Part shown: piece after piece, positions 18,952-26,253 of the stretch
Position numbering within the stretch: position 1 is the stretch's first letter
Layout: each line of letters opens with the position of its first letter
DNA from: MWCR01 sp049325475
GTDB taxonomy: Bacteria; Patescibacteriota; Patescibacteriia; 2-12-FULL-60-25
Direction: 5' to 3'
NCBI GenBank assembly: GCA_049325475.1
Contig: JBMOLN010000007.1
Coordinates: forward strand, 372,001-436,000
DNA: 64,000 nucleotides
Notes under the pieces: generated by a model
Seen by the model: only the letters and a program-made list of their open reading frames with translations
What the model was told of the DNA's origin: nothing
The model's database searches: none
Program-made: the position numbers and the translations under genes

Positions 18952-19596
18952 ATGCAAATTTATTGGCAGGGATATTCATCAATCCGCATCGAAACCAAAC
19001 AAGGAGATCAGTCATGCATGGTCATGACTGATCCTTATGAAAATGAATCGGCTATGCGCTTTCCCAAGGCCGCCGAACCCGATTTGTTGCTGCTCTCAAA
19101 TCAAGATCGTAAACAATTCAACGTAGCGGGTGTTACCGGCAGCCCCTTCATAGTTTCCGAACCGGGAGAATATGAAGTACACGGAGTTTTTGCGCACGGT
19201 ATCCAGGATCCTGAAAAAGAACAAGGAGCAAAGCGGTCATTGATATATAAATTAACCGCGGAAGATATTACGATTGCTTTTTTGGGAGGCTTAAACCGGG
19301 AATTGACCGATTATGAACTGGATGGCTTGGGAGCTGTAGACATCCTCATCCTCCCTGTGGGCGGGGACACTGTCATGGATGCAAAGTTGGCAAGCAAAAC
19401 AATCTCCGCAGTCGAGCCTCGCCTCGTCATTCCGATCCACTATCACATATCGGGCATCAAAGCCAAGCTTGGAACCGTTGATCAATTCTGCAATTCGCTC
19501 GGAGTCTGCAAACGTCAGGATGTAAATAAATTAAAAATCAGTAAAAAGGATTTACCGGCTGATGATGTGCTCATTACAGTCATTGAAAGATCTTAA
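18952..19596 (+). CDS. Metallo-beta-lactamase-fold protein lacking the metal motif
   Basis: 214 residues resembling UlaG/Lactamase_B_3-type MBL-fold proteins: MQIYWQGYSSIRIET start, a TDPYE strand, SEPGEYEVHGVFAHGI and VIPIHYH near the C-terminus. The HxHxDH zinc motif expected after the second strand is replaced by LLLLSNQDRKQFN, so the usual metal site cannot form and hydrolase activity is doubtful. Such degenerate homologues occur in other CPR genomes, to my knowledge. It is a single-gene unit with an extended -10 promoter. Confidence 0.8.
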   Translation: MQIYWQGYSSIRIETKQGDQSCMVMTDPYENESAMRFPKAAEPDLLLLSNQDRKQFNVAGVTGSPFIVSEPGEYEVHGVFAHGIQDPEKEQGAKRSLIYKLTAEDITIAFLGGLNRELTDYELDGLGAVDILILPVGGDTVMDAKLASKTISAVEPRLVIPIHYHISGIKAKLGTVDQFCNSLGVCKRQDVNKLKISKKDLPADDVLITVIERS

Positions 19597-19599
19597 ATG

Positions 19600-19735
19600 C
19601 AGTCATAGTCATAGTCGCAAGTTGCAAGTCGCAAGTCCCAAGAACTCTGTTCGCGAAACTCGCAACGTATAACGTGAATCGTCAGACGATACGCGATGCG
19701 CGATACACGGTGTTAGTCGCTAGATACTAAATTCG
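19600..19735. repeat. Stuttering word repeats (CATAGTCATAGTC, GCAAGTTGCAAGTC, CGATACGCGATGCGCG)
   Basis: Three different short words, each repeated with small changes, fill the 189-base spacer between the MBL-fold gene and the next coding region. No gene is seen. Confidence 0.6.
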
Positions 19736-19785
19736 TAGGGAATTGTTCATTGTGCATTATACGTTATCCGCTGTTCATTATAATT

Positions 19786-20373
19786 ATGCCTCGTTCCAAA
19801 ACCATAAAAACCGAAGAAGCCGAGTTGGCCGCTCCCAAGCGCGCCCGCAAAGCGCCTGCAAAAAAAGCAGCGAGCACCGCAGCGCCTCAGCGTATGCGCG
19901 TTTTAAGCGCAGAGGAAAAGCGGCAGCTCATCTTGGCTCATGCGGCCATGCGTCAGCCGGTTGACTCCACTCAGCGTTTTTCGCTCTGGATGGGAGTAGC
20001 GATTTGTTTGGCTGTCATAGCCGTAGGTTGGTTCTACATGACGCATAAAAGCATCGTCACGGCATATCAAAACAATTCTCCGGCCAAGTCCCTTGATGAA
20101 CAGATTAATGAAGCCATGGGAGCCGGTGAAGACGATCTTTTTGCCAACCTGCATGACGTTGTAGAGCAAATCGAAATTGCGGAACAGGAAAATTTTCGTG
20201 AATTGGAACTGCAGGCCGCCGCGGTTGATTCTTTAAAACAAACATTGGCCAGCAGCTCGGCTGCGGCAACAACCACTGATGGCGGGCGTGAACTTTTCCA
20301 GGCAATACCCGATACTCCAACTCAACCGTTAAATAATTTTGAACTTCCAAAAGGAATTAAAATCGATAATTAA
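19786..20373 (+). CDS. Single-pass membrane protein with basic N-terminus and coiled coil
   Basis: I place the start at MPRSKTIKTEEAELAAPKRA because the 12 residues before it come from a stuttering repeat. The 195-residue product has a lysine/arginine/alanine-rich cytoplasmic head (KRARKAPAKKAAS) and one membrane helix at about residues 66-88 (FSLWMGVAICLAVIAVGWFY). An outer part with probable coiled coil (EQIEIAEQENFRELELQAAA) follows. No family is recognised. TATAAT at 19779-19784 ends one base before the ATG, so it either is not the promoter or a later Met is used. Confidence 0.7.
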   Translation: MPRSKTIKTEEAELAAPKRARKAPAKKAASTAAPQRMRVLSAEEKRQLILAHAAMRQPVDSTQRFSLWMGVAICLAVIAVGWFYMTHKSIVTAYQNNSPAKSLDEQINEAMGAGEDDLFANLHDVVEQIEIAEQENFRELELQAAAVDSLKQTLASSSAAATTTDGGRELFQAIPDTPTQPLNNFELPKGIKIDN

Positions 20374-20496
20374 TAATTTATAGATATTTATAAACGAGAT
20401 AAAAGACTTGAGCCTTGTCGCGCGTTAAACGCGACTTGCCTGCACTTCGAAGCATTCGCGTAGGAGTGAGTCCTGAATCTCGAAACTGAATCAAGT

Positions 20497-23019
20497 ATGG
20501 CTGAAAAAGATACTACGGAATCCAAGGAAACAAAGGAATCCAATTATGCAATCGGCACAATAATCCAACAGCCGCTCTCCGAAGAAATGAAGAGCTGTTA
20601 TTTGGATTATGCAATGTCGGTTATCATCTCCCGCGCTCTTCCGGATGTCAGAGATGGTTTAAAGCCCGTCCATCGCCGTATTCTCTACGCCATGTGGCAA
20701 GAGGGTTTAAAAGCCAATGCCAAGTTCCGCAAGTCTGCTACGGTTGTCGGCCGTGTGCTTGGTGACTTTCATCCTCACGGCGATTCCGCGGTTTACGAGG
20801 CCATGGTCCGCATGGCTCAGGATTTCTCTTTCCGCTATCCTCTGGTCAGAGGCCAGGGAAACTTTGGTTCCATGGATGGCGACAGCGCTGCCGCTTACAG
20901 GTACACCGAGGCCAAGCTCGCGGCCATTGCCGAGGAGATGCTTTACGATATTGAAAAACAGACTGTTGATTTTGCGCCCAACTTTGACGGATCCAAACGC
21001 GAACCAACCGTCCTCCCTGCCAAGCTCCCAAATCTTTTATTAAACGGCACCCTTGGCATCGCCGTAGGCATGGCCACCAACATCGCCCCGCACAACCTCT
21101 CCGAGCTTTGCGACGGCATTGCGGCAATAATCGACGATCCGGAAATTACCATCGATGACTTGGTTAAACACATTCCCGGTCCTGATTTTCCAACGGGCGG
21201 CATCATCTACGATAAAAACGCCATCAAACAAGTCTATGCCACGGGCAAAGGTGGAATAGTCACCCGCGCGGCCACCGAAATCCAAGAAGAAAAAGCCGGT
21301 CAGTTCCGCATCATTGTCACCGAAATTCCCTACGCGGTTAACAAAGCCACTCTTTTGGAAAAAATCGCCACATTGGTTCAGGAAAAGAAAATCGAAGGCA
21401 TTAAAGATCTCCGCGATGAATCCAATAAAGAAGGAGTGCGCGTTGTTATCGATCTCAAAAAAGATGCTTATCCCAAAAAAGTACTCAATCAGCTTTTTAA
21501 GATGACGTCTTTGCAAGAGACTTTTCATGTTAATATGCTGGCTTTGGTTGACGGAGGCAAGCAGCCTCGGGTTTTAAACCTCAAAGACATTCTCACTGAA
21601 TTCATCGATCATCGCAAAGAGGTCGTGCGTCGCCGAACCGAATTTGATCTCACCAAAGCCAAGGAACGCGCTCATATTTTGGAGGGTTTGCGCATTGCGC
21701 TTCTCAAAATCGATCAAGTTATCGATACCATCAAAAAATCCAAAGACCGCGATGAAGCCAAGGTTAACTTAATTAAAAAGTTTAAACTTTCCGAAATCCA
21801 ATCTCTGGCGATTTTGGAGATGCGCTTGCAGCAATTGGCCAATCTTGAACGTTTAAGAGTGGAACAGGAATACAAAGAAAAACTCGAACTCATTAAAGAA
21901 CTGGAATCCATTTTAAAATCCGTTAAAAAGATGCTCGGCATAATCAAGGAAGAAGTCATGGAATTAAAGGATAAATATGGTGATGCGCGCCGCACAAAGG
22001 TCATCCCGCATCCGGTTGGCGAATTTTCCATGACGGATCTCGTCCCCGATGAATCCACTGTCGTCATGCTCACCCGCGACGGCTACATCAAGCGTCTCCC
22101 GCCCGATACATTCCGCTCGCAAGGACGCGGCGGCAAGGGAGTTGCCGGCTTAACCACCAAAGAGCAAGACGAAGTCTTTCAGCTTTTCTCCACGCGCACG
22201 CACTCCGATTTGCTTTTCTTCACTTCGCGCGGACGCGTCTTCCAGCTCAAAGCCTACGAAGTCCCGCAAGGTTCTAGAACCGCCAAAGGCCAGGCCATCG
22301 TGAACTTCCTCCAGCTTGCGCCCGGTGAGCAAATTGCCAAAGCGCTCCCGCTTGCAGACATGGACGGCATGAAATACCTGATGATGGTCACCGGCCAAGG
22401 CACAATCAAAAAAGTCGCGCTGGATGATTTCTCCAACGTGCGCCGCAGCGGCCTCATCGCCATCAAACTCCACGAAGGTGATGACTTGCAGTGGGTTAAA
22501 CCAACTTCAGGCAAAGACGAAGTCTCAATCGTAACCCGCAACGGCCAGTCCATCCGCTTTGACGAAGATGACGTGCGCCCCATGGGACGCTCCGCCGCCG
22601 GAGTCCGCGGCATCAAGCTCAAGAAAGATGATGTTGTAGTGGGCATGGATATTGTGAATCCGTCACTCGCCAACAAAGGCAAGTTCACTTTGTTCACCAT
22701 TTCCGAACTGGGCATGGGCAAGCAAACCAATATCACCGAATACAAAGTCCAAAACCGCGGAGGATCCGGAGTGCGCGCCATGAAGGTCACCGCTAAAACC
22801 GGCCCGGTCGTTGCGGCCTTCGTCGCTCTCGCTGATGACGAAAGAGATCTCATGATGATAAGCAAACACGGCGTCCTGATCCGCCAAGCTTACACAAACG
22901 TCCCCCTCCTCGGCCGTGATACGCAAGGAGTGCGGCTCATGCGCTTCAAAGAAGAAGGCGATAAAGTCTCGTCCGTCACATTCGTCGACACAGACGAAAT
23001 GCCAACCAAAGAAGATTAA
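20497..23019 (+). CDS. gyrA: DNA gyrase subunit A
   Basis: The 840-residue protein has the breakage-reunion domain with the catalytic Tyr in AAAYRYTEAKL, the quinolone-pocket region GDFHPHGDSAVYEAMVRMAQ and a six-blade C-terminal wrapping domain. That domain carries the GyrA box as QGRGGKG, which marks it as gyrase rather than topoisomerase IV. The quinolone region shows the usual Ser (HGDSAVYE), so no classical resistance change is seen. No gyrB is in the window. The start has no SD. A hairpin TCGCG-CGTTAAA-CGCGA lies in the upstream spacer. Confidence 0.97.
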   Translation: MAEKDTTESKETKESNYAIGTIIQQPLSEEMKSCYLDYAMSVIISRALPDVRDGLKPVHRRILYAMWQEGLKANAKFRKSATVVGRVLGDFHPHGDSAVYEAMVRMAQDFSFRYPLVRGQGNFGSMDGDSAAAYRYTEAKLAAIAEEMLYDIEKQTVDFAPNFDGSKREPTVLPAKLPNLLLNGTLGIAVGMATNIAPHNLSELCDGIAAIIDDPEITIDDLVKHIPGPDFPTGGIIYDKNAIKQVYATGKGGIVTRAATEIQEEKAGQFRIIVTEIPYAVNKATLLEKIATLVQEKKIEGIKDLRDESNKEGVRVVIDLKKDAYPKKVLNQLFKMTSLQETFHVNMLALVDGGKQPRVLNLKDILTEFIDHRKEVVRRRTEFDLTKAKERAHILEGLRIALLKIDQVIDTIKKSKDRDEAKVNLIKKFKLSEIQSLAILEMRLQQLANLERLRVEQEYKEKLELIKELESILKSVKKMLGIIKEEVMELKDKYGDARRTKVIPHPVGEFSMTDLVPDESTVVMLTRDGYIKRLPPDTFRSQGRGGKGVAGLTTKEQDEVFQLFSTRTHSDLLFFTSRGRVFQLKAYEVPQGSRTAKGQAIVNFLQLAPGEQIAKALPLADMDGMKYLMMVTGQGTIKKVALDDFSNVRRSGLIAIKLHEGDDLQWVKPTSGKDEVSIVTRNGQSIRFDEDDVRPMGRSAAGVRGIKLKKDDVVVGMDIVNPSLANKGKFTLFTISELGMGKQTNITEYKVQNRGGSGVRAMKVTAKTGPVVAAFVALADDERDLMMISKHGVLIRQAYTNVPLLGRDTQGVRLMRFKEEGDKVSSVTFVDTDEMPTKED

Positions 23020-23020
23020 T

Positions 23021-23078
23021 CTGTCAGAACCTTGATTAACAAACAGATTACCAAACAAATTAACTTGATTACTTTAGG
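23021..23078. repeat. Left arm of a long imperfect inverted repeat around the phosphatase gene
   Basis: The arm starts two bases after the gyrA stop (CTGTCAGAACCTTGATTAA) and ends with AAATTAACTTGATTACTTTA. It matches the reverse complement of 23713-23768 along nearly its full length, with a divergent centre. Confidence 0.65.
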
Positions 23079-23093
23079 AATAAAGATCATATA

Positions 23094-23125
23094 AAAATCC
23101 CCCGTATAAATACGAGGGATTTTTT
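23094..23125 (+). terminator. Intrinsic terminator of gyrA
   Basis: ATCCCCCGTA-TAAA-TACGAGGGAT with flanking A and T runs. It lies inside the inverted-repeat cassette. Confidence 0.85.
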
Positions 23126-23127
23126 AG

Positions 23128-23159
23128 CTATCAGCTAAAAGCTAACAGCTATCAGCTAT
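23128..23159. repeat. Stuttering AGCTATCAGCTAAAAGC repeat
   Basis: AGCTATCAGCTAAAAGCTAA followed by CAGCTATCAGCTATT, reaching the stop codon of the convergent phosphatase gene. Confidence 0.7.
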
Positions 23160-23701
23160 TCAACAATATATTCCCACCCCGGTTGCCAGGCTTTCTTTTT
23201 TCTCCAATCTTCCGCGAAAGCCTCTTCCCATGTCTTGCTTTTCAATAAAACATCCAAGGCTAATTGCGGCGCTTTATGGGAAACGATAGCAATATGTTTG
23301 CCATCATAATCCTTTTTTAAATCTTGTAAAAAATCGTTGATTCTCGCTTTCACATCCTCATAACTTTCACCGTTGGGAAATCGTTCGCTAATCATCTTTT
23401 CTTGCAAAGGCTCCACGATTTCGGAAGGCTTGGCATTATAATCGCCGTAATTGCATTCGCGCAATCTTGCATCCTGTTTAATCTCAAGGTCGCCGTTAAA
23501 AGTAAGTTCTGCCGAATCAACAGCACGCTTTAAATCCGAGCAAAAAACAACATCGAATTTTTTATTTTTGATGAAATCGGTTAAATCCTTGGATTGTTGT
23601 ATGCCTAATTCTGATAACTCAACATCACTCCATCCTGAAGAGATTTCTTTTTCATTATCCGTTGTCGTCCCGTGAACAAAATATGTTATAGTCACTGACA
23701 T
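23156..23701 (-). CDS. Histidine-phosphatase-superfamily protein with altered RHG motif
   Basis: A 181-residue phosphoglycerate-mutase-like protein: ISSGWSDVELSELGIQQSKD, then DVVFCSDLKRAVDSAEL, LRECNYGDYNAKP and HIAIVSHKAPQLALD are in family order. The first catalytic motif, normally RHGET, reads FVHGTT. The nucleophilic His and Gly remain but the phosphate-binding Arg is replaced by Val, so activity may be weak or changed. The gene is convergent with gyrA and codirectional with clpP, and it sits inside a pair of 55-bp inverted repeats that touch the stop codons of both neighbours. Confidence 0.82.
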   Translation of the reverse strand: MSVTITYFVHGTTTDNEKEISSGWSDVELSELGIQQSKDLTDFIKNKKFDVVFCSDLKRAVDSAELTFNGDLEIKQDARLRECNYGDYNAKPSEIVEPLQEKMISERFPNGESYEDVKARINDFLQDLKKDYDGKHIAIVSHKAPQLALDVLLKSKTWEEAFAEDWRKKKAWQPGWEYIVE

Positions 23702-23712
23702 AAAAATATATA

Positions 23713-23768
23713 CCTTAAGTAATCAAGTTAATTTGAGCGAGAATCATGTTTAATCAAGGTTCAGACAG
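23713..23768. repeat. Right arm of the inverted repeat around the phosphatase gene
   Basis: Reverse complement of 23021-23078 in outline; it ends exactly at the base before the clpP stop codon. Outer (CTGTCnGAACCTTGATTAA) and inner (AAATTAACTTGATTACTT) blocks are conserved. Confidence 0.65.
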
Positions 23769-24380
23769 TTACTCAACAACCTTATCAATTATTCCATAAG
23801 CCAAAGCTTGCTTGGGGTCCATAAAATTATCGCGGTCCGTATCTTTCTCTACTTGTTTTAATTGCTTGCCCGTATGCTTGGCCAAGATTCCATTCAACTG
23901 ATCTTTCATCTTCAAGATTCTCTCGGCTCTGATCTTAATATCAGTCGCTTGTCCTTCAACACCGCCTAAAACTTGATGGATCATAATCTCCGAATTGGGG
24001 AGTGCGAATCTTTTGCCTTTGGCGCCGCCGGCTAAAATCACAGCACCCATGCTTGCCGCCATGCCCGTACAAATCGTGGAAACATCACAGCTGATGTGCT
24101 GCATGGTGTCGTAAATCGCGAGGCCGGCAGTTACCGATCCGCCGGGGGAGTTAACATAAAGTTTGATGTCTTTGGTCTTGTCCTGGCTTTCCAAAAACAA
24201 TAATTGCGCCACAACGATGTTGGCAATTTCATCATCAATCGGAGTGCCCAGCATAATTATCCTGTCTTTTAAAAGACGCGAATAAATATCATAAGCGCGC
24301 TCGCCTTGATGTGTTTTCTCAATCACCGTAGGGATCAAATATCCCTTTGGTGCAATGGATGTAATTTCGTGAGGATTCAT
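23769..24380 (-). CDS. clpP: ATP-dependent Clp protease proteolytic subunit
   Basis: 203 residues with the ClpP catalytic triad: Ser110 in GMAASMGA, His135 in MIHQVLGG and an Asp in DTDRDNFM. It also has the LYVNSPGGSVTAGLAIYDTM oligomerisation region. It forms the barrel protease that works with ClpX/ClpC-type unfoldases; none is in the window. A CIRCE operator overlaps the -35 box of its promoter at 24529-24557, so it is likely repressed by HrcA together with groESL. The leader is about 140 nt. Confidence 0.97.
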   Translation of the reverse strand: MNPHEITSIAPKGYLIPTVIEKTHQGERAYDIYSRLLKDRIIMLGTPIDDEIANIVVAQLLFLESQDKTKDIKLYVNSPGGSVTAGLAIYDTMQHISCDVSTICTGMAASMGAVILAGGAKGKRFALPNSEIMIHQVLGGVEGQATDIKIRAERILKMKDQLNGILAKHTGKQLKQVEKDTDRDNFMDPKQALAYGIIDKVVE

Positions 24381-24417
24381 AACTATCGCTTCATCGAGAC
24401 AAGCTCAATTCGCTAAA

Positions 24418-24452
24418 TTAAGAATTAAAAATTAATAATTAATAATTCAGGA
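24418..24452. repeat. Stuttering AATTAAAAATTAATAATT repeat in the clpP leader
   Basis: AAGAATTAAAAATTAATAAT and TAATAATTCAGG repeat the same AT-rich word between the clpP start and its promoter. Confidence 0.6.
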
Positions 24453-24528
24453 ATCAAGCAAGCTTGATAATTATTTTATTTAAAAATATCAATAATAAAT
24501 AATTTCTTTTAACTTTTATCGTTAAACC

Positions 24529-24557
24529 AGTATAGGGGATAATTATTTAGCAGTCAA
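24529..24557 (-). promoter_or_regulatory. clpP promoter
   Basis: On the minus strand TTGACT (24552-24557), exactly 17 bases, then TATACT (24529-24534). One half of the CIRCE element covers the -35 box. Confidence 0.8.
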
Positions 24558-24573
24558 ATCAGCCGAGTGCTAA
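24547..24573. promoter_or_regulatory. CIRCE operator (HrcA site) at clpP
   Basis: TTAGCAGTC-N9-GAGTGCTAA (plus strand), i.e. TTAGCACTC-N9-GACTGCTAA on the clpP strand. It matches the CIRCE consensus in all but one position of the second half-site and has the exact nine-base spacer. It overlaps the -35 element, a repressing position. Confidence 0.9.
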
Positions 24574-24589
24574 ATTATTAATGCAGAAT

Positions 24590-24659
24590 GAATAATGCAC
24601 AATGTACAACAAATCGTTTATTTAGATTTTGTTATGCACTATGCATTATGCACCATACA
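24590..24659. repeat. Stuttering ATGCACTATGCATTATGCACC repeat
   Basis: TGCACTATGCATTATGCACC and AATAATGCACAATGTAC are variants of the same NsiI-site-like word; near-copies lie at 55203-55232 and 58969-58998. Confidence 0.65.
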
Positions 24660-25622
24660 CTAGACTATCGTGAACCCGGTCGCTGTTTCGCGGACAGCAC
24701 CGTCTATGGTAAACCCGGCTGCCAGTTTATGCCCGCCTCCGCCAAACATCTTGGCGATCTTGGAAACGTCACGGCTTACGGATCTCATAGATCCTTTTAC
24801 CGTACCATCGCACCTGTCATGCAAAACCAAAATCGACTCCGCATTGCCGGTCACCGCTTGTAAAAAATTGGAAATACCTTCAACCGCAGCAGGATCAACT
24901 CTGAATTTTTCAAAATCTTTATTGCTCACAAAAGTCACTGCAATATCCTGCTCTTCATTTTTGCGCAAGCGCGATAATGCTAATCCCCAAATTTTTAAAA
25001 TTGGGAGCTCTTTATTTTTTAATAAATGATTTGTAATATCCGTCATTCTGGCGCCGGCCACAATCAGCCTCCCGGCAACTTCCATTCCATCCGGCGTTGT
25101 GGCCGCATTGCTGAAATGCGATGTATCGGTAAACAAACCGGTCAGCATGGAAGTCGCCATAGCCGAATCCACATCAATTTTATTTGTTTCAAAAAATCGC
25201 ATCACCATCTCACAGGTAGAAGTCGCCTCAACATCAACCGCATTAAAATCTCCATAATTTTGATTGGTTTTGTGATGGTCAATATTAATCACTTTTGTAG
25301 CAGCTGGCAATCGCGGCAATAATTCATCAACTCCCGCATAGACCAAATCACCCGAATCACAAACAATCACCGCATCAAAATGCTCATCAAAAACTTTTTC
25401 ATCATTTGTGTAAGCACTGAACCCATCCAAATATTGATATTGCTTGGCCGGCAAATCACGGCAGAATAAAACCGGCTCCTTGCCCTCACGCTTAAGCCAG
25501 CTGTAAAGCGCACTTGTAGAACCCAACGCATCGCCATCAGGTTTTTTATGAGCAACAATAAGAACGCGCCGTGAATTAACCAGCACATCATGTATCTGCT
25601 TGAGGCGGTAGGGGAGCTCCAT
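24660..25622 (-). CDS. nrnA: DHH-family phosphoesterase (NrnA/RecJ-like oligoribonuclease)
   Basis: The product has the DHH domain (AHKKPDGDALGS at the start, VINIDHHKTN) and the DHHA1 domain ending GGGGHKLAAGF, the layout of bifunctional oligoribonuclease/pAp phosphatase NrnA. It degrades nano-RNAs and possibly pAp or cyclic dinucleotides. I start it at MELPYRLKQ (320 residues), which puts the usual number of residues before the first strand. A longer frame to 25685 begins inside an AGCTTTTAGCTGATGGC word repeat. It follows rbfA on the same strand, the common rbfA-nrnA pairing. Confidence 0.92.
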   Translation of the reverse strand: MELPYRLKQIHDVLVNSRRVLIVAHKKPDGDALGSTSALYSWLKREGKEPVLFCRDLPAKQYQYLDGFSAYTNDEKVFDEHFDAVIVCDSGDLVYAGVDELLPRLPAATKVINIDHHKTNQNYGDFNAVDVEATSTCEMVMRFFETNKIDVDSAMATSMLTGLFTDTSHFSNAATTPDGMEVAGRLIVAGARMTDITNHLLKNKELPILKIWGLALSRLRKNEEQDIAVTFVSNKDFEKFRVDPAAVEGISNFLQAVTGNAESILVLHDRCDGTVKGSMRSVSRDVSKIAKMFGGGGHKLAAGFTIDGAVRETATGFTIV

Positions 25623-25675
25623 AATTGAATGACTAACCTTATCTGCATTAAGACATTTCGTCAATGCTGGTCGGC

Positions 25676-25705
25676 TATCAGCCATCAGCTAAAAGCTGTC
25701 AGCTA
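25676..25705. repeat. Stuttering CAGCTAAAAGCTGTCAGCTATT repeat
   Basis: TATCAGCCATCAGCTAAAAG followed by CTGTCAGCTATT fills the gap between rbfA and nrnA. Confidence 0.6.
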
Positions 25706-26050
25706 TTACAGTTCCCCATCAGCCTTCATCTCATCAATAACACTCTCGATCTTTGCCGCTTCATGCTCGGTTCTATCGAATTCCCAATGCAATTTTGGCA
25801 ATCTTCTTAAATTTAAAGTCTTGGCCATTTCATCCATTATCTCACCGTGGTAATCTCTTAAAGCCTCCAAAACATCTTCTTCCGCTGTAACCGGCAAAAC
25901 GCTTAAAACCGTCTTGGCAAATCTAAGATCACTGGTCAGCTCGGCATTGACCACGGTCACAAAAGCCCCCCGCGGGAACTCCACTGCACGGTTCAAGATG
26001 TCGGCTATAGCCTCTTTAAAATGCTCCACTCTTTGCGAATATTTTTGCAT
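25706..26050 (-). CDS. rbfA: Ribosome-binding factor A
   Basis: A 114-residue RbfA, the KH-fold factor of late 30S maturation. Visible family marks are the N-terminal RVEHFKEAIADILNR helix, a central VVNAELTSDLRFAKTVLSVLP and LRRLPKLHWEFDRT in the last strand. It is the first gene of an rbfA-nrnA minus-strand unit and has no SD. Confidence 0.9.
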   Translation of the reverse strand: MQKYSQRVEHFKEAIADILNRAVEFPRGAFVTVVNAELTSDLRFAKTVLSVLPVTAEEDVLEALRDYHGEIMDEMAKTLNLRRLPKLHWEFDRTEHEAAKIESVIDEMKADGEL

Positions 26051-26086
26051 AACAAAGCCACAATACTAGATAACCGATTATCCGTC

Positions 26087-26172
26087 CATGGTCCTAAGTA
26101 CATAGTCCTGGCCAAGGGAGTGTAAACCAGGAAGAACACTTAGTACTTAGTACCTAGTACTTCGTACTATAA
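26087..26172. repeat. Stuttering TTAGTACTTAGTACC repeat
   Basis: CACTTAGTACTTAGTACCTA and GTACTTCGTACTA, with a diverged copy CCTAAGTACATAGTCC at 26092-26108, lie between rbfA and the promoter of the reverse transcriptase gene. The same words return at 55128 and 56071-56120. Confidence 0.65.
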
Positions 26173-26176
26173 TATA

Positions 26177-26205
26177 TTGACAAATTAGCTTTGTTATGCT
26201 AAAAA
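26177..26205 (+). promoter_or_regulatory. Consensus promoter of the RT-RNase HI gene
   Basis: TTGACA (26177-26182), 17 bases, TAAAAA (26200-26205), with TGC before the -10 box. Start predicted near 26212. Confidence 0.75.
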
Positions 26206-26228
26206 ATCTCGTTGTCCCTTAAAAAACT

Positions 26229-26243
26229 GGTTTGTACCAAACC
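26229..26243 (+). promoter_or_regulatory. Triloop hairpin in the RT leader
   Basis: GGTTTG-TAC-CAAACC is a perfect 6-bp stem right before the SD (GGAGGA at 26244) of the reverse transcriptase. It uses the same TAC triloop as the largest hairpin of the downstream array. Confidence 0.6.
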
Positions 26244-26253
26244 GGAGGAAAAC

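Noticed and set aside
23041..23100. Transposase or integrase remnants at the inverted-repeat cassettes
   Set aside because: No frame with transposase features occurs in or beside the cassettes, so I describe them only as repeat-bounded units.
26212..26253. TTG start at 26212 for the reverse transcriptase
   Set aside because: It coincides with the predicted transcription start, whereas GTG 26254 has GGAGGA immediately upstream.
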